From Bacteroidales bacterium (GTDB lineage Bacteria; Bacteroidota; Bacteroidia; Bacteroidales; UBA932): DNA of 64,000 nt. Each line of letters starts with the position of its first letter. Positions within the stretch are counted from its first letter, which is position 1. A program made the position numbers and the translations under genes. Shown piece after piece: positions 57,067 to 64,000 of the stretch. Below the pieces are notes generated by a model. That model was not told the origin of the DNA, ran no database searches, and saw only the letters and a program-made list of their open reading frames with translations. The stretch covers positions 124,001 through 188,000 of the forward strand of contig JAJFVD010000012.1 in NCBI GenBank assembly GCA_021371955.1, written 5' to 3'.

Positions 57067-58073
57067 CCCAATAGCAGATTGCAACCCCTGATTTCGGAAT
57101 TTTTTATGCGGCCGAGAATCTTAAAACCATTCCCGGCCGTTTTTATGCCCATGTCCTCTGTCTCAATAAATGAGCAGGAGTTTACATTTGCCAGGTCAAT
57201 GATATTAATGCCTCCACGGTTTCCAGCCTCGGCAGGGCGGAAAGGGTTGTTGAAATCTCTTATAATGATTTTCATCCATGGAGGAGTCATAAAAACTCCA
57301 TTACCATTTGAGTAGGCTTGTGAAAGCAGTTCTGCCATACCATATTCGGAGTGAATATTTTCAACTCCAAAACAGTTTTTGAGAATTTTGTGCATCTCTT
57401 CCCTTTCGACTTCCCTTCCCCGGCCCTTCATACCTCCGGTCTCCATTACAATAAGCTCTGGAAGATCAATTTTATATTCGTTTGCGAAGTCAAGAAGAGC
57501 AAAGCTTACCCCAAGCAATATAACCTTTTTATTTCCCTTTTTTAGAGCAGAAAGCTTTTCAAACAACTCAAGACTGTTATAGAGATAGAAGCCGCTTTCG
57601 ATATTGCCGGTCATTCGGATGAGAGTATCTGCCATATAGACAAGCGAAGATCCCTCTCTTTCCAGATAAGAAGGCAGCATGGCGAGAATAATATAGTCGG
57701 AAGGGTTTCCGTAGAAAATGTGAAACCCGTTTATGAAACTTGTCTCATAAAGAGCTAGTTCGGCTACAGGATGTCTTGCCGGTTCCATTCCGGTCGTGGC
57801 GCTGCTTGTGAAGATTTTTTCGGGCTTGCCGGGTCCGCAGTATATTTCCTCGCTTTTAAAGAACTGTACGGGAAGAAACGGAATATCCCCAACGGATTTT
57901 ATTGACTCTGTATCTTTCCCTATATAGTTTACGTACCGTTTGTACGGTTCACAATCCGAATATTGATGTCTAAATACCTTAAGCGCAATATCTTCAAACA
58001 GCGATGCGTTTTCCTGAGATACATCGCAGGGCATCTCAATAAAATTTTTGACACACTTTATTACAGATTCCAT
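57063..58073 (-). CDS. LuxE/PaaK-like acyl-adenylating protein
   Basis: Protein of 336 residues like LuxE, the acyl-protein synthetase of the ANL adenylate-forming group. The phosphate loop region FTSSATTGMEPARHPV (about 88-103), the conserved METGGMKGRGRE (about 208-219) and HSEYGMAELLSQAYS (about 240-254) fit. It may activate a fatty or aromatic acid as an acyl-AMP. No LuxC/LuxD partner is adjacent. It follows the GH3 gene by 12 bases, and its stop shares four bases with the DUF2723 gene. Confidence 0.82.
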   Translation of the reverse strand: MESVIKCVKNFIEMPCDVSQENASLFEDIALKVFRHQYSDCEPYKRYVNYIGKDTESIKSVGDIPFLPVQFFKSEEIYCGPGKPEKIFTSSATTGMEPARHPVAELALYETSFINGFHIFYGNPSDYIILAMLPSYLEREGSSLVYMADTLIRMTGNIESGFYLYNSLELFEKLSALKKGNKKVILLGVSFALLDFANEYKIDLPELIVMETGGMKGRGREVEREEMHKILKNCFGVENIHSEYGMAELLSQAYSNGNGVFMTPPWMKIIIRDFNNPFRPAEAGNRGGINIIDLANVNSCSFIETEDMGIKTAGNGFKILGRIKNSEIRGCNLLLG

Positions 58074-58085
58074 AGGTCGCAATTT

Positions 58086-59618
58086 TTACTCCTCAGAATT
58101 TATCCTTATAAGGTCTTCTGCAATATCTCTTCTGCTGCTCAGGCGGGGAATCTTGTTCTGGCCGCCCAGCTTCCCTTTCTCTTTTTGCCATTTGTAAAAA
58201 GTTCCGCTTTTAAGATTAACGACAGATAACCGTACCATGGTAGAATTTTTTGTCCTTTTTGCTTCATAGTCGGAATTCTGCCTGCATATTTCAAGGTCAA
58301 GCAGGTCTGCAAATTTTTCTAAATTGGCAGGTGCCTTGGAAAACTCAATGAGCCACTGATGAGAGCCTTTGCCCCCTTCCTTCATGAACAGAGGTGCAAC
58401 TGTGAAGTTTTCCACAGAACAATCCCCGGCGTCACAGGCAGCAGAAAGAGCCCTCTCTGCGTTTCCAATCATCAACTCCTCGCCAAAAGCATTAATGAAC
58501 AACTGGGTGCGGCCGGTGATAATTAACTTGTGCGGCCGGAGCGATGTAAAAGAGACCGAATCACCAATTAAATAACGCCATAAGCCACCATTGGTTGTTA
58601 TTACCATGGCATAGTTTACTCCGGTCTTAACGCTTTCTACAGTGTCAAATTCGTTAAAGTTTCCATCAAGTGCTTCGCTTAATTTGTCCAGAGGGATAAA
58701 TTCATAAAACACTCCGCCATTTACCATCAGAAGCATAGAGCGGTCACCGGGATCGTCCTGAAAAGCAAAATACCCCTCAGAGGCGTTATAGTTTTCAAGG
58801 TAATTCATGCTGTCGGACGGTATGATGCGTTTGTATTCACTTCGGTATGGCTCAAAATTGATTCCTCCGTGCATGAAAAGTTCAAGATTTGGCCACAACT
58901 CAAGAATATTGCTTTTGCCGGTATATTCGAGTATTGAATTAAGAAGAATAAGATTCCATGATGGAACGCCGGAGATGCTTGTTACATCAACATCATTCGC
59001 AATCTTGCAAATCTCCTTAACCTTTTCTTCAAAGTCGCCTATCAGGGCTATATGTTTTGGGGGAGTTCTTCTAAGTTCTGCAATTGCAGGAGAGTTTTTG
59101 AGCAATATGGCAGAAAGATCGCCGCATTGAGTTCCTCCTTTCCCCGCTTCGTCTTCCTTTGCGCTTCCGCCGAGAGTAAGGGCCATTCCGTCAAAAAGGC
59201 GCGATTCCGGATTCCTGCTCATATAAGTCGCGAGCATATTCTGCATACCATCGTAATGGCATGAACTTATAGATTCGTTTGTAATTGGAATAAACTTGCT
59301 TTTTGAAGAACTTGTTCCGCTGGATTTGGCAAACCACTTGATTTTTGAGTCCCATAATACATAATCCTCTCCCGAGCGGACTCTGTCAATATACGGCTCT
59401 ATCTTGTCATAGTCCAAAAGCGGAGCCACTTTCTGAAACCCGGAAATATCGGATAAAGAACCAAAATTATGTTCTTTTCCGAAAGACGTATTTGAACCGG
59501 ACTTTAAAATTTTGTCAAACCACTCTCTCTGAAAACGCCATGGGTCCATCCTGGTTTCATCCAGAACCTTTAACCTTTTATAGGAGTATAAATTAAAAAC
59601 TTTCGTTACAACAGACAT
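58086..59618 (-). CDS. GH3-superfamily acyl-adenylating protein
   Basis: Protein of 510 residues matching the GH3 family, named for plant enzymes that join amino acids to auxin or jasmonate through an acyl-adenylate. The motifs are FAKSSGTSSSKSKFIP (about 92-107), NYNASEGYFAFQ (about 276-287) and LWRYLIGDSVSF (about 349-360) plus TGRTQLFINAFGEEL. Bacterial substrates are unknown. It follows recO by 34 bases and is probably co-transcribed with the LuxE-like gene. Confidence 0.88.
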   Translation of the reverse strand: MSVVTKVFNLYSYKRLKVLDETRMDPWRFQREWFDKILKSGSNTSFGKEHNFGSLSDISGFQKVAPLLDYDKIEPYIDRVRSGEDYVLWDSKIKWFAKSSGTSSSKSKFIPITNESISSCHYDGMQNMLATYMSRNPESRLFDGMALTLGGSAKEDEAGKGGTQCGDLSAILLKNSPAIAELRRTPPKHIALIGDFEEKVKEICKIANDVDVTSISGVPSWNLILLNSILEYTGKSNILELWPNLELFMHGGINFEPYRSEYKRIIPSDSMNYLENYNASEGYFAFQDDPGDRSMLLMVNGGVFYEFIPLDKLSEALDGNFNEFDTVESVKTGVNYAMVITTNGGLWRYLIGDSVSFTSLRPHKLIITGRTQLFINAFGEELMIGNAERALSAACDAGDCSVENFTVAPLFMKEGGKGSHQWLIEFSKAPANLEKFADLLDLEICRQNSDYEAKRTKNSTMVRLSVVNLKSGTFYKWQKEKGKLGGQNKIPRLSSRRDIAEDLIRINSEE

Positions 59619-59652
59619 CTTAAACTTTTAAAGTTGGTGCAAATATAAACTA

Positions 59653-60378
59653 TTATTCAAAGACCTCCCTGAGTATCTCCAGAGATTGAATATTTATCGG
59701 ATGTCCCATGTGATGGCCAAGGTATTTAAGCATGTCGCCTATAAAGCTGTATCTCTGCCTTCCTGATATTTTCAGAAGGTGAATGCACTTCTCTCTGGAT
59801 TCAAGAATCGAATGAAGAATATGAGAGTTGGCCGCATCAAAGCACATTCCTTCCGAGACGGGAGAAGAACAGAAGCGGGCAGTAAATATGTCGAAATACT
59901 CATTTTTGGAGGAATAGTTGTCTTCGGGGGAATAGCCGGTCATTCCTGCAAATCCTACAATAAACCAAAGATGGAAGTTTGAATAGTTCTCATCCAGTTC
60001 TTCAAGCAGAATAACCGATTTTTTTATGAACCCGAAAAGTTCTCTGTTCTGCTCCACTTCCTTAATACTCCTGTATATAAGCTCACTAATGAATATTGCT
60101 ATAGTGCTTTTTGTAACATTGGTGCGGATATTGGCAAGATTGAAAATTGTACGATATTCCCGGATTGTTTTAAGATCTCCCTTTTCTCCCGGGGCCAGTT
60201 CGGCTTCAATAATACTAAGCGGGTGTAACTGAGAAATGGCGGCATAGTTTTTGGAACTCCCGGCTTTGCGGACAATAAAACCCTGACGGCCTCCGGTGTT
60301 TGAGTAACCGTGAACAATAAGGCCGGAGTCTTTGTACTTGGTTTTGTGTAAGACTATGATCTCCGTTTTGAGATTCAT
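59653..60378 (-). CDS. recO: DNA repair protein RecO
   Basis: Recombination mediator of 241 residues that helps RecA load at gaps. The N-terminal OB-fold start KTEIIVLHKTKYKDSGLIVHGYSNTGGRQGFIVR and the helical domain (FISELIYRSIKEVEQNRELF) are recognisable. The zinc-finger cysteines of some RecO proteins are absent, as is usual in this phylum. It overlaps rdgB by four bases. Confidence 0.92.
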   Translation of the reverse strand: MNLKTEIIVLHKTKYKDSGLIVHGYSNTGGRQGFIVRKAGSSKNYAAISQLHPLSIIEAELAPGEKGDLKTIREYRTIFNLANIRTNVTKSTIAIFISELIYRSIKEVEQNRELFGFIKKSVILLEELDENYSNFHLWFIVGFAGMTGYSPEDNYSSKNEYFDIFTARFCSSPVSEGMCFDAANSHILHSILESREKCIHLLKISGRQRYSFIGDMLKYLGHHMGHPINIQSLEILREVFE

Positions 60379-60965
60379 TTTCCCGGGAAGTTATTGTTGA
60401 GGAAATCGGATAATTTACGCATAGCAATGCCCCTGTGTGATATTCTGTTTTTCTCTTCCGCAGAAAGTTCTGCAAGAGTTTTGCTGTAACCTTCAGGCAT
60501 AAAAAGGGGGTCATAACCAAATCCTCCGCAACCGCTGGATGCTTCAAGAATAGTGCCTTCGAGGGCTCCTTCAAAGAGAAAAATGCGGTTTTCGTCAAGG
60601 ATGAGTGCAACGATTGTTACAAAGCGAGCCTTTCTGCAGTTGGCACCATTAAGTTCTTTTAATAGTTTTTGCATGTTTTTGACAGGGTCAGCCTCAATAC
60701 CGGCATACCTTGCAGAGTAGACGCCCGGTCTTCCGTTAAGGAAATCCACTTCAAGTCCGGTGTCGTCGGCAAAGCAGGGTCTTCCAAACTTGTCCCAAAG
60801 AAATTTTGCCTTCATTATGGCGTTTTCTTTGAGTGTATCGGCAGTTTCCGGAATTTCTTCGGTTAGACCGAGCTGATAAGGAACAACCAGGCTGAATCCG
60901 TTTCCCAAAATGGCCTGCGCTTCTGATAATTTATGTTTATTGGCAGTTGCAAAGATTAGTTCCAT
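60375..60965 (-). CDS. rdgB: XTP/dITP diphosphatase (HAM1/RdgB)
   Basis: House-cleaning pyrophosphatase of 196 residues that destroys deaminated purine triphosphates. The opening LIFATANKHKLSEAQ, the catalytic FADDTGLEVDFLNGRPGVYSARYAG (about 65-89) and GFGYDPLFMPEGYSKTLAEL (about 148-167) are all typical. It heads the rdgB-recO-GH3-LuxE-like operon. Confidence 0.96.
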   Translation of the reverse strand: MELIFATANKHKLSEAQAILGNGFSLVVPYQLGLTEEIPETADTLKENAIMKAKFLWDKFGRPCFADDTGLEVDFLNGRPGVYSARYAGIEADPVKNMQKLLKELNGANCRKARFVTIVALILDENRIFLFEGALEGTILEASSGCGGFGYDPLFMPEGYSKTLAELSAEEKNRISHRGIAMRKLSDFLNNNFPGK

Positions 60966-60974
60966 AAAAAGAAT

Positions 60975-61006
60975 ATTGCATCAAAGATACTAAAACTTTA
61001 AATTTG
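60975..61006 (+). promoter_or_regulatory. Promoter of the CtpA-type protease gene
   Basis: ATTG at 60975-60978, a 20-base spacer and TAAATTTG at 60999-61006, ending 25 bases before the ATG. Confidence 0.5.
60982..60989 (-). promoter_or_regulatory. -7 box for rdgB
   Basis: TATCTTTG on the minus strand matches TAnnTTTG, 16 bases before the rdgB ATG, in the 66-base divergent gap. Confidence 0.5.
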
Positions 61007-61031
61007 TATTAAAGATTATAAAATCCGAAAC

Positions 61032-62651
61032 ATGAACACAAAATTGAGATCACTGGCATTTGCAGCCGCCCTGTTACTCGCGTCGGTTTTAACCGCACAA
61101 TCGAGAGAATTCAAAGCGGGCAAGAGCCTGGATATACAGTTCTCCGTTCTTAGGGAACTTTCCCTGTTTTATGTAGATACAATTCAGGTAGATAAGCTTG
61201 TCCAGACCGGCATAAATGCTATGGTAGAGTCGCTTGACCCTTATACTGTATATATTCCCGAAGAAGATGAGGAGAGCATAGAGCTGCTTACAACCGGTTC
61301 CTACGGGGGTATTGGCGCTCTTATTAAGAAAGTAGACGGAGGAGTGGAAATATCCGAAATTTATGAAAATTCGCCTGCGGCAAAAGCAGGACTTGTAGCC
61401 GGAGACATTATTCTCAGGATAGACTCATTACCGACAGCAGGGTTGAATGTGGAACAATGCTCATCAAAAATGAAAGGTACTCCCGGAGTTGTTGTAACAT
61501 TTGTTATAAAAAAACTAAGAGGGGGAGAAACAAAAGAGATTAAGATTGCCCGCGAAAGAGTTCACTTTCCCGACGTTGCATATTGGGGAATGGTTAACGA
61601 TACTGTCGGATATATAAGAATAACAAGTTTTACGCTTGACGGGGCTAAAGATGTGAAGAATGCAGTTGTCAACCTCAAAAAGAGCGGAAAAATTAAAAGA
61701 CTCGTCCTCGATTTGAGAGGAAACGGAGGCGGTCTGCTTGACGAAGCTGTGAATATTGTATCGATTTTCGTTCCTTCCGGAACAAAAGTGGTTTCTGCAT
61801 TGGGAAGACAAAAGCAGACAGATGCAATTTACTATACAAAAGAGGAGCCTACTGACACAGCTTTACCGCTTATCGTTCTTGTCAATTCGGGATCAGCCTC
61901 ATCGTCCGAAATTGTTGCGGGAGCCCTGCAGGATCTGGACCGGGCAACTATTATCGGTACCAGAACATTCGGAAAAGGTCTGGTGCAATCTATCAGAGAT
62001 GTGGGATACAACAATAAAATCAAACTTACTACTGCCAAATATTATACTCCAAGCGGAAGATGCGTACAGGCAATCGACTACAGCAACAGAAACGAAGACG
62101 GCAGCGTAGGCAATATACCTGACTCACTTATCAGGCCGTTTAAAACCAGTAAGGGAAGAGTTGTATATGATGGAGGAGGAATTGCTCCCGATGTGAAAAT
62201 CGAGGCCGAGTCGTACAGCAGGCCTTCGCTCTCTCTGTTGTACAACGATATCCTAAGGGATTATTCGATTATCTATTTTAAGGACCATCTTTCAATAGAT
62301 TCTCCATCTAAATTTAAGCTTTCAGATGAAGAGTTTGAGAAGTTTATAGAATATGCGGTTGGACGGGAATTCGACCACAGGACTGCATCGGAGGTAGATT
62401 ACGACAGACTCATGGCCACTGCTAAAAAAGAGGGCCTCATTACAGAACTGGACAGCGGCCTCAAGCAGCTGGAGTCAAAAGTTAAGCTCGGTAAAAGCGG
62501 CTCAATACGTATAAACGGCAAAGAAATAAAAGCTCTTCTTGAAGAAGAGATTGTAAACAGATATTACTTCCAGAGAGGAAGGATAGAGAGCATAATAAGG
62601 AATGATAAACAATTAAAAGAGGCAATAGGAGCCGAATTGATAAAGTTTTAA
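61032..62651 (+). CDS. C-terminal processing peptidase (S41, CtpA-type)
   Basis: Exported serine protease of 539 residues with a signal peptide (about 1-22). A PDZ domain (about 80-165, YGGIGALIKKV onward) precedes the S41 catalytic domain. The nucleophile is within GSASSSE (287-293, probably Ser290) and the general base is Lys315 in TFGKGLVQ, a Ser/Lys dyad. The extra C-terminal helical region (about 400-539) is usual in Bacteroidota members. ComF follows by 6 bases, likely coupled. Confidence 0.94.
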   Translation: MNTKLRSLAFAAALLLASVLTAQSREFKAGKSLDIQFSVLRELSLFYVDTIQVDKLVQTGINAMVESLDPYTVYIPEEDEESIELLTTGSYGGIGALIKKVDGGVEISEIYENSPAAKAGLVAGDIILRIDSLPTAGLNVEQCSSKMKGTPGVVVTFVIKKLRGGETKEIKIARERVHFPDVAYWGMVNDTVGYIRITSFTLDGAKDVKNAVVNLKKSGKIKRLVLDLRGNGGGLLDEAVNIVSIFVPSGTKVVSALGRQKQTDAIYYTKEEPTDTALPLIVLVNSGSASSSEIVAGALQDLDRATIIGTRTFGKGLVQSIRDVGYNNKIKLTTAKYYTPSGRCVQAIDYSNRNEDGSVGNIPDSLIRPFKTSKGRVVYDGGGIAPDVKIEAESYSRPSLSLLYNDILRDYSIIYFKDHLSIDSPSKFKLSDEEFEKFIEYAVGREFDHRTASEVDYDRLMATAKKEGLITELDSGLKQLESKVKLGKSGSIRINGKEIKALLEEEIVNRYYFQRGRIESIIRNDKQLKEAIGAELIKF

Positions 62652-62657
62652 CCGGGA

Positions 62658-63326
62658 GTGATTGATATAATTTATCCGAGACCGTGTCCTGTGTGTGGGA
62701 GAGTTTTGCTGAGGGAGGAGAGACATTTATGTTTGGATTGCCTGTCTTCATTGCCTTTTACGTACTTCTGGAACTGGAAAGATAACCCTGCCGAACAGAT
62801 ATTCTGGGGCAGGGTTTATTTTCAAAGAGTGGCATCACTCATATTATACAGAGACGAGAGTCCCTACCGCTCAATTATTCATCAGTTCAAATACAACCGT
62901 CAGATTTCACTTGGCCGCTATCTTGGAAGCTTGCTCGGCAAAAGACTCAGAGAGAGCGAATCCTTTAATGATATAGATGTCATTATCCCGGTACCTCTGC
63001 ATCCTTTCAAGAAGTGGAAAAGAGGTTATAATCAGGCAAATGTTGTTGCAAAAGCGATAGGAAAAGAGATTGATGTTCCTGTTTTAAACGGGATTCTGGT
63101 AAGAACAACATTTACTTCTACTCAAACGACGAAAGATCCCCTGCACAGGTGGAAAAATGTTGAAAAGGCATTTAAATTAAGGAGGAGCCACAGAATAAAA
63201 GGATGTCATATTCTCCTTGTAGATGATGTCCTCACCACCGGAGCAACTCTTGAAGCGTGCGGTACGGCGCTGCTTAGGGCAGAAGGATGCACGGTAAGCG
63301 TCGCAACTTTAGCATTTGTAGAATAA
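62658..63326 (+). CDS. ComF-family phosphoribosyltransferase-like protein
   Basis: Protein of 222 residues. The N-terminal zinc-ribbon cysteines are CPVCGR and CLDC (about 10-30). The phosphoribosyltransferase motif is HILLVDDVLTTGATLEACG (about 188-206). ComF acts in DNA uptake in competent bacteria, but the family is also common where competence is unknown. The start is GTG at 62658, because an in-frame stop is only two codons before it. Confidence 0.9.
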   Translation: MIDIIYPRPCPVCGRVLLREERHLCLDCLSSLPFTYFWNWKDNPAEQIFWGRVYFQRVASLILYRDESPYRSIIHQFKYNRQISLGRYLGSLLGKRLRESESFNDIDVIIPVPLHPFKKWKRGYNQANVVAKAIGKEIDVPVLNGILVRTTFTSTQTTKDPLHRWKNVEKAFKLRRSHRIKGCHILLVDDVLTTGATLEACGTALLRAEGCTVSVATLAFVE

Positions 63327-63332
63327 TTCTTT

Positions 63333-63340
63333 TAAGTTTG
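63333..63340 (+). promoter_or_regulatory. -7 box for cdaA
   Basis: TAAGTTTG matches TAnnTTTG and ends 10 bases before the cdaA ATG, so the leader would be very short. Confidence 0.4.
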
Positions 63341-63350
63341 TAAAGATTTT

Positions 63351-64000
63351 ATGCTGGACTTCATTAAAATAGATTTTATAGACATACTGGACATCTTTCT
63401 GGTGGGTCTCCTCATATATCAGGCATACAAACTCATTAAAGGAACAGCTGCCCTTAATATATTTACAGGAATAATTGTCTTCTATTTTATATGGCTCGTT
63501 GTAAAGGCTCTCCACATGGACCTTTTGAGTGCAATTCTCGGGCAGGTAATCGGAGTGGGTGTTCTGGCCCTTATTATTCTCTTTCAGCAGGAGATAAGAA
63601 GGTTTTTACTCCGTCTCGGTACCAGATACATGGACTCAAGGCAGCAGCTTAGGCTCATTAATGCATTTCTTGGTAAAAAGAAGAGAGGAATGTCTCTCGA
63701 AGTTCTGGACGAGATTACCCTTGCGTGCAGAAGAATGGCCGAAACAAGAACAGGTGCCCTTATTGTTCTTTCTCACAGCTCCTCTCTTGAATTTGTCGCA
63801 GAAACAGGTGACCGGCTTGAAGCAATAGTGAGCAGGAGGCTTATCGAAAATGTATTTTTTAAAAACGCCCCTCTTCACGATGGCGCAATGATTATTTCCG
63901 ACGAAAAAATTATTGCCGCAAGATGCACGCTGCCAATTACCGAAAACCCGCACATTCCTGCACACCTTGGAATGAGACACAGGGCTGCGCTGGGTCTCTC
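63351..64000 (+). CDS. cdaA: Diadenylate cyclase CdaA (3' truncated by window)
   Basis: The first 216 residues of a membrane-bound c-di-AMP synthase. Three hydrophobic segments occupy about 12-85, a short helix (FQQEIRRFLLRLG) follows, and the DAC domain begins near 100. The catalytic motifs are Asp177-Gly-Ala (HDGAMI) and Arg209-His-Arg211 (RHRAAL), both intact. c-di-AMP controls potassium and cell-wall balance in many bacteria. It begins 24 bases after comF; the end is outside the window. Confidence 0.95.
   Translation, partial: MLDFIKIDFIDILDIFLVGLLIYQAYKLIKGTAALNIFTGIIVFYFIWLVVKALHMDLLSAILGQVIGVGVLALIILFQQEIRRFLLRLGTRYMDSRQQLRLINAFLGKKKRGMSLEVLDEITLACRRMAETRTGALIVLSHSSSLEFVAETGDRLEAIVSRRLIENVFFKNAPLHDGAMIISDEKIIAARCTLPITENPHIPAHLGMRHRAALGL

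Overview
This 64 kb window is an AT-rich bacterial chromosome segment from the phylum Bacteroidota, most likely Bacteroidales or a close relative. The lineage call rests on several things. There are repeated Bacteroidota-type promoters (TAnnTTTG -7 boxes; one complete TTTG-N19-TATATTTG ahead of a tRNA gene), and clear Shine-Dalgarno sequences are scarce. Family content also fits: BACON domains, a GldE-like CBS protein, DUF2723, DUF4271, a Wzi-type capsule porin and an S37 peptidase. I see no phage, insertion sequence, CRISPR array, rRNA or integrase. The segment reads as core chromosome with a few lineage-specific surface proteins. Coding density is very high, and no gene-free stretch exceeds about 240 bases.

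Layout. 1-6.5 kb: the 3' end of a Wzi-like outer-membrane protein, then a leftward export operon (marR - tolC - hlyD - two ABC-2 permeases, no ATPase) with several MarR-type operator candidates. 6.5-14 kb: RNase R, iPGM and DnaE. 14-19.4 kb: a ThiL-like protein whose metal-binding motifs are lost, divergent from a suf operon (sufB - pnuC - sufC - sufD - DUF2147). 19.5-26.9 kb: B12-dependent ribonucleotide reductase with ispE, an asparaginase, and the leftward tyrS - rbfA - lolC-like operon. 27-31.4 kb: a secreted S37 peptidase, a DUF2156 protein, a short GldE-like protein, a PPTase and a Bcp peroxiredoxin. 31.5-34.8 kb: a large surface lipoprotein with BACON repeats, leucine-rich repeats, a one-cysteine thioredoxin-like domain and an M64 metallopeptidase domain.

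34.9-39.5 kb: groES-groEL, the NhaD antiporter, TadA, a YqaA-type membrane protein and tRNA-Gln. 39.5-47.8 kb: two glycosyltransferases, a phosphodiester glycosidase-like protein and a Na/Pi cotransporter, then a gluzincin/beta-propeller/barrel protein translationally coupled to a second PnuC. 47.8-53.9 kb: uvrC, a fused two-domain acyltransferase (OlsF-like), and the operon SUI1 - DUF4271 - hemD - rnpA - yidD. 54-64 kb: a DUF2723 membrane protein, the rdgB - recO - GH3 - LuxE-like operon, a CtpA-type protease, ComF, and the start of the c-di-AMP synthase CdaA, which runs off the right edge.

No single spectacular system stands out. The strongest leads are the BACON-LRR-Trx-M64 lipoprotein, the apparently inactivated ThiL homologue beside the suf operon, the HExxH/propeller/barrel protein coupled to PnuC, and two intergenic structured elements (23943-24042 and 31417-31475). 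Six of nine convergent gene pairs overlap at their 3' ends, four of them by exactly four bases.
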